Under the pieces are notes generated by a model. It made no database searches, had not been told where the DNA came from, and saw only the letters and a list, made by a program, of their open reading frames with translations. DNA of 7,672 nt from an uncultured Oscillospiraceae bacterium (lineage in GTDB: Bacteria; Bacillota; Clostridia; Oscillospirales; Oscillospiraceae). The number at the start of each line of letters is the position of its first letter. Positions within the stretch are counted from its first letter, which is position 1. The DNA is taken from positions 1 to 7,672 of the forward strand of contig CAJULZ010000121.1 in assembly GCA_910587205.1 (NCBI GenBank), in the 5' to 3' direction. A program made the position numbers and the translations under genes. This document shows positions 1-3,674 of the stretch, piece by piece.

Positions 1-32
1 CACTCTTTCCCTACACGACGCTCTTCCGATCT
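1..32 (+). other. Untrimmed Illumina adapter at contig end
   Basis: These 32 bases match the 3' part of the Illumina TruSeq universal / read-1 adapter, ending in the familiar CTCTTCCGATCT. They are a library artefact and not genome. They read in the same frame as the response regulator that follows, so a gene caller would add the artefact peptide HSFPTRRSSDL to its N-terminal side. Genomic sequence starts at about base 33. The match is from memory of the adapter but covers its full known 3' end. Confidence 0.97.
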
Positions 33-33
33 T

Positions 34-165
34 GAGTCGGGCGCTGTGGACAACAATGTGGAAGCATATATCTCCTTCCTGCGGAAAAAGCTGGCCCTTC
101 TGAACGCCAACGTCAGCCTGCGCGTACAGAGAAACGTGGGATACCGGCTGGAGGAATGCACATGA
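34..165 (+). CDS. Response regulator, OmpR/PhoB type, C-terminal fragment
   Basis: Only the last 43 codons are present; the receiver domain and most of the DNA-binding domain lie left of the contig end. The fragment reads VDNNVEAYISFLRKKL and ends RVQRNVGYRLEECT. This is the recognition helix and C-terminal hairpin of the winged-helix output domain, where the family consensus is V-hIR-LRKKL followed by VRGVGYRL. The protein would be a transcription factor phosphorylated by the kinase encoded next. Its stop codon TGA (163-165) overlaps the kinase start as ATGA, the usual translationally coupled arrangement. The reading frame continues leftward into adapter, so the true upstream sequence is unknown. 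The family is clear; the regulon cannot be named. Confidence 0.9.
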   Translation, partial: ESGAVDNNVEAYISFLRKKLALLNANVSLRVQRNVGYRLEECT

Positions 166-1364
166 TCCGGAAACTTCGCCGAAAATTTGTGCTGGTATTC
201 ATGGGCGTCGCTACCACGCTTCTTGCGGCGCTGCTGGCCGGGCTCTATCTCTCCAATGCCGCCCACTACCGTCATGCCGGCATGGAAGCCCTCCGCTCCG
301 CCCTGATAGAGAGCGGAGCAGTACGGGGCGGCGTACCCGTAGCCGTTGCGGAAACCGGCCCCGGCGGGCAGATATTTGTGCTGCACAGCCAGCCCTTTTT
401 TATGACCGAACAGGACGTGACCAGCGCTGTTTTAGAGGTCATTGGCACTGGACAGGAGACCGGCGAGCTTCCGGCGCGAAATCTCCGGTTCCTTTCCCAC
501 GAATTTGCCCCTGGCCGGGTGCGGTACGCATTTGCGGATATCTATGGGGAAAAGATGTCTCTGCGCGCCCAGGCGTTCAGCTCCGCCGTTATCGGGGGGG
601 CGGTGTTCTGCGTATTCCTGATTTTCAGCGTGCTCCTCTCCCGCTGGATCGTGGCCCCGGTTGAGGAGGCGTGGAAACGGCAGCGGCAGTTCGTCGCGGA
701 CGCCTCCCACGAATTGAAAACCCCCCTCACCGTGGCGCTGTCCAACGTGGACATGGTTCTGCCCGCGCCGGAGATTTCCCCCGACGGAAAAAACCACCGG
801 CGGCTGGAAATTGCGAAGATTGAACTGCTGCACATGAAAGACCTGGTGGAAAAGCTGCTTGCCCTCGCCCGCAGCGACGCGGCCAAGGAAGATCCCCGCG
901 CGGCCCCCTTCTCCTCGGTCGACCTGAGCCATCTGCTCACCTGCGCCGCCGCCTCATTTGAGCCGGTGTTCTTTGAGAGCGGGCGGCAGCTCTGCGCGGA
1001 AATCGCCCCCGGCTGCCGGATCATCGGGGACGCAGGGACTTTGTCGGAACTGTTCGGCATCCTACTTGATAACGCCCGCAAATACAGCGCTCCCGGCAGT
1101 ACCGCTTCCATTCGACTGGAGCGGGATCGCAGCGATGGGTTCTGCCTTACGGTGGAAAACGACGGAAGTACCATTCCGCCGGAGGAACTGCCCCACATTT
1201 TTGAACGGTTTTACCGGGGAACCTCCTCACGGGGCGAGGTGTCCGGCTCCGGTCTGGGCCTGTCTATCGCGGAGGAAATCGTCAAGCGCCATGGCGGAAA
1301 GATATGGGCAGCGTCTACCAGAGGCCACACTGCCTTTTATGTGCGGCTTTTGCAGGCTGGATAG
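162..1364 (+). CDS. Membrane sensor histidine kinase
   Basis: A complete class I histidine kinase of 400 residues that would phosphorylate the response regulator encoded upstream. The ATG at 162 is chosen because GGAGGA (150-155) sits six bases before it. The ATG at 156 directly abuts that site and is less likely. Transmembrane helix 1 covers about residues 9-30, a short extracellular sensor region runs to about 135, and helix 2 covers about 138-160. The HisKA H-box FVADASHELKTPLT contains the phospho-accepting His183. The HATPase domain has the N-box LLDNARKYS (Asn304), then ENDGSTIP, the F-box PHIFERFYRG and the G-box GSGLGLSIA near 362-370. No canonical HAMP domain is evident between helix 2 and HisKA. 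The sensor region shows no motif I recognise, so the signal is unknown. All catalytic boxes are intact. Confidence 0.95.
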   Translation: MIRKLRRKFVLVFMGVATTLLAALLAGLYLSNAAHYRHAGMEALRSALIESGAVRGGVPVAVAETGPGGQIFVLHSQPFFMTEQDVTSAVLEVIGTGQETGELPARNLRFLSHEFAPGRVRYAFADIYGEKMSLRAQAFSSAVIGGAVFCVFLIFSVLLSRWIVAPVEEAWKRQRQFVADASHELKTPLTVALSNVDMVLPAPEISPDGKNHRRLEIAKIELLHMKDLVEKLLALARSDAAKEDPRAAPFSSVDLSHLLTCAAASFEPVFFESGRQLCAEIAPGCRIIGDAGTLSELFGILLDNARKYSAPGSTASIRLERDRSDGFCLTVENDGSTIPPEELPHIFERFYRGTSSRGEVSGSGLGLSIAEEIVKRHGGKIWAASTRGHTAFYVRLLQAG

Positions 1365-1659
1365 GCGCTGTACAGCCACCCCCAATGGCGCCTTCATCGG
1401 GATGAACATCCCCTCCGTCAGAGACCGTGCCCACCCACATCGTCAACCGCCGGCGGACAATGGCCCGCTGACGCGCGAATCGCGCCACAGATTACAAAAG
1501 AAACAAATTACTTCTTTTGAAGCGCTTTGGCTATGCGCTGTTCGAAAATCGGAAATATGCCCAGCGGGGAACGATTTTTTCGCCAGACGAAGCCAGTTTG
1601 ACGCAGGAATACTTTGCGTATTCCAAGAAAAGCGGAAAAAGAGCCTCCGTTTGGGCGTG
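1365..1659. other. Intergenic stretch with no convincing gene
   Basis: About 300 bases follow the kinase stop without a supported gene. A stop-free frame on the plus strand (1472-1663) reads LLLLKRFGYALFENRKY and then SPDEASLTQEYFAYSKK. Its composition is protein-like, but it has no ATG and no ribosome binding site before the possible TTG at 1517. It could be a decayed gene fragment or part of an intergenic repeat. Small inverted repeats are visible: GGAATAC / GTATTCC (1606-1624) and GCGCG / CGCGC around the AAT at 1478-1480. No transposase and no tRNA were seen. Confidence 0.5.
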
Positions 1660-1687
1660 TTGACAATTTTCAAACAAGCCCTATACT
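1660..1687 (+). promoter_or_regulatory. Strong sigma-A-like promoter
   Basis: A perfect -35 box TTGACA (1660-1665), a 16-base spacer and TATACT (1682-1687) make a near-consensus vegetative promoter on the plus strand. Transcription would begin near 1694. No plus-strand gene follows: the hairpin terminator at 1744-1781 lies about 50 bases further on. The promoter therefore either makes a transcript of about 85-90 nt or is a leftover from a decayed element. The boxes are seen directly; activity is inferred. Confidence 0.5.
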
Positions 1688-1743
1688 TGCAAAAATAGCT
1701 TGGCAATCTTATATCCCGCATGGCCACCGGCCGTCTTTTGGAC

Positions 1744-1781
1744 ATGAAAAAAGCACGATTGTCAAATCGTGCTTTTTTCAT
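1744..1781. terminator. Bidirectional hairpin terminator
   Basis: This is a perfect 17-bp inverted repeat (1744-1760 with 1765-1781) around the loop GTCA. The arms carry an A-run on the left and a T-run on the right (AAAAAAGCACGATT / AATCGTGCTTTTTT), so a U-tract follows the GC-containing core in either direction. It lies between the plus-strand kinase region and the 3' end of the minus-strand gene at 1801, 20 bases from that stop. It fits a shared intrinsic terminator for convergent transcription. Confidence 0.88.
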
Positions 1782-1800
1782 ACAAAGGCTGCTTCATAAA

Positions 1801-2493
1801 TTATTCTACTTCTACAGAAAAAACCGCAGACTGCCTTATTTTATTTCCATCATATTTTGTGACCGTAAGCCTAAAACTGCCCGGCGTTTCTACCCATATG
1901 CACTCTTGAGCGTCACATGTCGCGCCAATTGGAGTTTCCTTTGCATAGCTCGATATATCGCCAGGATACTCCCCACATACTTTCCCACCTGAATCAACAA
2001 CAACATTACCAATGGAAACCAACAGCCCGTCTGAGAGTTCATCTTCAAATCCAAGATTTGTATATGTATAATCCACGATATAAACAGCCCCTGGCTTTTT
2101 GTCGCTGAACTCATTTCTATATTGTGTTTCCGCCACACCCGTAATCGTAAGCTTCCATTGTCCATCAACAGTCCAAGTTTCCCCAACTGCATAGCCTTCC
2201 GCCCCCTCCGATGGGGCCGCATCTCCCTCCACCGGCTCTGCGCTCTCCTCCGGCAGCACAGTTCCATCCGGCCCCAGACTCTCCGCCGACTTAGGCGGCT
2301 CATCCGAGGCGTCTGGTTCACCCAGCATGTCCGACACCACCAGCATGACCGAGGCCCCGATCAGCGCTGCAAAGCAGACAAACATGACAGCAGCGGCAAT
2401 TATCTTTGGATCCCTGCGGATCACCGTGATAATAAACAGCGCCCCAAACACAACCACGCCAGCAAATGCGCCCAGCGCTACAAACCCAAACAT
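1801..2493 (-). CDS. Two-helix membrane protein with DUF4352/DUF5067-like extracellular domain
   Basis: A 230-residue protein with two N-terminal transmembrane helices (about 3-25 and 31-54) joined by the short basic turn RRDPK. An acidic Pro/Glu/Ser linker follows (about 57-100), then a C-terminal beta-sandwich-like domain (about 101-230) beginning YAVGETWTVDGQWKLTITG. That opening, together with VYIVDYTYTNLG, resembles the telokin-like DUF4352/DUF5067 family often found on Firmicutes surface proteins. The exact family call is inference. The domain would be displayed outside the cell and has three Cys (173, 193, 198). The start is supported by a GGGGGG-type Shine-Dalgarno (complement of 2500-2505) six bases upstream. 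The distal half is much more A+T-rich than the linker: hand-counted G+C is 30% over 1801-1860 and 67% over 2221-2280. The function is unknown. Confidence 0.85.
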   Translation of the reverse strand: MFGFVALGAFAGVVVFGALFIITVIRRDPKIIAAAVMFVCFAALIGASVMLVVSDMLGEPDASDEPPKSAESLGPDGTVLPEESAEPVEGDAAPSEGAEGYAVGETWTVDGQWKLTITGVAETQYRNEFSDKKPGAVYIVDYTYTNLGFEDELSDGLLVSIGNVVVDSGGKVCGEYPGDISSYAKETPIGATCDAQECIWVETPGSFRLTVTKYDGNKIRQSAVFSVEVE

Positions 2494-2534
2494 ATCTATC
2501 CCCCCAGTATTTCAGGCAGTGCTCTCTATACCGG

Positions 2535-2563
2535 ATAATACCACACAAATTCATAAATTTCAA
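2535..2563 (-). promoter_or_regulatory. Promoter of the minus-strand membrane protein gene
   Basis: Read on the minus strand, TTGAAA (complement of 2558-2563), a 17-base spacer and TATTAT (complement of 2535-2540) form a good sigma-A promoter. A TG one base before the -10 makes it an extended -10. Transcription would start near 2528, giving a 5' leader of about 35 bases that contains the ribosome binding site of the gene starting at 2493. Confidence 0.7.
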
Positions 2564-2575
2564 TAAAACACAACA

Positions 2576-2614
2576 CAATCTGGGAGCAGGCTGATACAGC
2601 CTGCTCCCAGATTG
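2576..2614. terminator. Perfect 18-bp hairpin, terminator-like
   Basis: The arms 2576-2593 and 2597-2614 are exact complements around the loop ATA, with a G+C-rich core (CTGGGAGCAGGCTG). On the plus strand the tail is GTTTTTATTAT, a classic U-tract. On the minus strand the tail is U-rich but interrupted (TGTTGTGTTTTATT). It sits between two minus-strand promoters, so on that strand it would end the upstream transcript before the next promoter begins. Confidence 0.8.
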
Positions 2615-2714
2615 GTTTTTATTATACGCAACCACAGCCGTATCAATCGCTTCCGCAAAGAACACATTTACAGGAATGTGTACTTTTCTGCAAACGTTTT
2701 GGCACCATTTTCTA
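2576..2714 (-). ncRNA. Candidate small RNA or attenuated leader
   Basis: A strong minus-strand promoter (2721-2749) predicts a transcript starting near 2714. It runs through about 100 bases with no start codon backed by a ribosome binding site and ends at the 18-bp hairpin. The would-be RNA has two further hairpins, ACACATT / AATGTGT and ATACG / CGTAT, giving three stem-loops in about 140 nt. This is the layout of a free-standing sRNA. The alternative is a regulated leader whose terminator controls read-through into the membrane protein gene at 2493, which also has its own promoter. I do not recognise it as a known RNA family. An open frame crosses this region (NVCRKVHIPVNVFFAEAID) but also passes through the terminator and promoter, which argues against coding. 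Confidence 0.35.
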
Positions 2715-2720
2715 ACGCTA

Positions 2721-2749
2721 AGAATAGCACAGAAACTGCATTTTTTCAA
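2721..2749 (-). promoter_or_regulatory. Second strong minus-strand promoter
   Basis: On the minus strand, TTGAAA (complement of 2744-2749), a 17-base spacer and TATTCT (complement of 2721-2726) with a preceding TGC make an extended -10 promoter. It has the same design as the promoter at 2535-2563. The sequence after it lacks a supported gene and holds hairpins, which is the basis for the small RNA candidate. Confidence 0.6.
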
Positions 2750-2838
2750 GCCCCTGCCCACAAATTTTTAGCGGGCACAGGCGTCTGCCAAAAAGTACGC
2801 TTTTTCGCAAGCGCCCAGGCGCGGATAGGAGCGGCAAT

Positions 2839-3339
2839 ATGGCGGAGCGTCATTCGACAAAAAAACTGGATCTCACCGGCCAGCGGTACGGCCGGCTCAC
2901 CGTTCTCGGCCCAGCAGAAAACCTCGGGAACCGGACAGCTTGGAATTGCCTGTGCGACTGCGGACAGGCAATCGTAGCCACCACCCGGCGGCTGCGGGAC
3001 GGACACCGCACCTCCTGCGGCTGCGACAAGCCCTTGGACGGCTGCTCCCCCGCCGAGATCGGACGGGCCAGCCTTACCTTTATCGACGGCACCTGTATTG
3101 AGATGATCCGGGCGGGCACAAAACGTTCCAATAACACCAGCGGCGTGCCTGGGGTAGAATGGTTGACCTCCAAGGGCCTGTGGCGGGCCACCATCTGTTT
3201 CAAAGGCAAACGGCGCTACCTGGGCGGCTACGGCAAGTTCGAGGATGCGGTTAAGGCCCGCAGGCGGGCGGAGGAGGAGCTCTACCAACCGTTTTTGGCG
3301 CAGTTTTCCGGCGCGGCTCATGATACGGCCACCGATTAA
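2839..3339 (+). CDS. AP2-like DNA-binding protein
   Basis: A 166-residue soluble protein. The N-terminal part has the pattern DLTGQRYGRLTVLGP, W-CLCDCG (Cys 37, 39, 41) and SCGC (Cys 60, 62). This module is common in AP2-type proteins of Firmicutes and their phages and is possibly zinc-binding. The C-terminal part (about 98-146) reads NNTSGVPGVEW, W-ATICFKGKRRYLGGY and FEDAVKARRRAEEEL, which is the bacterial AP2/ERF fold: three beta strands and a helix that bind DNA. The start is supported by AGGAG (2827-2831), seven bases upstream. No convincing plus-strand promoter was found before it. Relatives often occur in prophages and integrative elements, but no integrase or phage gene is present here. 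The target sequence is unknown. Confidence 0.85.
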   Translation: MAERHSTKKLDLTGQRYGRLTVLGPAENLGNRTAWNCLCDCGQAIVATTRRLRDGHRTSCGCDKPLDGCSPAEIGRASLTFIDGTCIEMIRAGTKRSNNTSGVPGVEWLTSKGLWRATICFKGKRRYLGGYGKFEDAVKARRRAEEELYQPFLAQFSGAAHDTATD

Positions 3340-3376
3340 ACTGGCCCGGCCCAAGCGCGAGAAAGGAGGCCTTACT

Positions 3377-3415
3377 ATGCAGGATATGCCCCCTTGGAAT
3401 GCGCCCGCCGTCTGA
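3377..3415 (+). CDS. Possible 12-residue leader peptide ORF
   Basis: The ORF reads MQDMPPWNAPAV and stops at TGA (3413-3415). It is preceded by AAAGGAGG (3362-3369) with a seven-base spacer, the best ribosome binding site in the window. The stop codon lies in the loop of a 7-bp hairpin whose left arm covers the last codons. This layout fits a translated leader that influences RNA folding downstream. It has no run of a single amino acid typical of biosynthetic attenuators; the Pro-Pro-Trp is the only notable stretch. It could also be a truncated remnant of a gene start. Confidence 0.35.
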   Translation: MQDMPPWNAPAV

Positions 3416-3429
3416 GACGCCTACGGCGG
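3405..3429 (+). promoter_or_regulatory. Hairpin overlapping the small ORF stop
   Basis: CCGCCGT (3405-3411) pairs with ACGGCGG (3423-3429) around an 11-base loop that contains the TGA of the 12-codon ORF and an inner GTC / GAC pairing. It has no T-run, so it is not an intrinsic terminator by itself. A ribosome finishing the short ORF would prevent it from forming. Confidence 0.4.
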
Positions 3430-3452
3430 CGGGGTGACACGGCAGGCATTTC

Positions 3453-3563
3453 GGCAAACCATTGGAAACGATGGGACGCAAAGCCAGGTGCGTCGGCGCT
3501 TCGCGCCACGCTCGACCGGTTGCAATTGGCAAACCATGGGAAACCATGGGACTGCAAAACCAG
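3453..3563 (+). repeat. Two imperfect 35-bp direct repeats
   Basis: Copy 1 (3453-3487) begins GGCAAACCATTGGAAACGAT and copy 2 (3528-3563) begins GGCAAACCATGGGAAACCAT. Both continue into GGGAC, GCAAA and CCAG. The copies start 75 bases apart. Within copy 2, AAACCATGGG is itself repeated in tandem (3531-3550), and CCATGG is a palindrome. They lie upstream of the surface protein gene and could be regulator binding sites or a duplicated fragment of an intergenic repeat. Confidence 0.6.
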
Positions 3564-3674
3564 AGGCTACGGGGCGCGCCGACCCTCCGCCCTTTTTGGA
3601 AATACAGCGCCCTATGCTCGTTCGGTTCCCGGACACTTTGCGTCCGTAAAGGGCAAAGAAAGGAAGTAAAGAAG

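Larger units (their letters stand above)
3340..3674. other. Intergenic region with small ORF, hairpins and direct repeats
   Basis: This 335-base gap separates the AP2-like gene from the surface protein gene. It holds a 12-codon ORF, a hairpin over its stop codon, two copies of a 35-bp direct repeat and a small hairpin at 3630-3646 (CGGAC / GTCCG, loop ACTTTGC) just before the ribosome binding site of the next gene. Several frames are open on both strands, as expected for G+C-rich DNA, and none looks like a protein family. I found no convincing -35/-10 pair for the surface protein gene. Confidence 0.6.

Noticed and set aside
958..1698. A 246-codon plus-strand frame overlapping the histidine kinase
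   Set aside because: It overlaps the intact kinase catalytic domain in another frame and shows no family motif; it is a composition-driven shadow.
1720..1992. A 90-codon plus-strand ORF starting before the 1744-1781 hairpin
   Set aside because: Its early residues are only the translation of the terminator stem, it has no ribosome binding site, and it enters the 3' end of a supported gene on the opposite strand.
2318..2761. A 147-codon minus-strand frame across the 2576-2614 hairpin
   Set aside because: It runs through two promoters and a terminator and overlaps the better-supported membrane protein gene in another frame.
2839..3339. Evidence for a prophage or integrative element around the AP2-like gene
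   Set aside because: AP2-type proteins are common in such elements, but no integrase, att-like repeats, phage structural genes or tRNA site were found in the window.
3453..3563. CRISPR-like repeat and spacer arrangement
   Set aside because: There are only two imperfect copies with one 40-base interval, no palindromic consensus repeat series and no cas gene nearby.
3377..3649. UGA read-through (selenocysteine-type) from the 12-codon ORF into the open frame after it
   Set aside because: The frame stays open to a TAA at 3647-3649 and there is a hairpin at the UGA. However, neighbouring frames on both strands are equally open, the translation matches no known selenoprotein, and the hairpin includes the UGA in its loop instead of following it as in a bacterial SECIS.
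3462..3674. N-terminal extension of the surface protein to an upstream ATG
   Set aside because: The extension would bury the signal peptide 71 residues inside the protein. The ATG at 3675 has its own ribosome binding site and gives a normal secretion signal.
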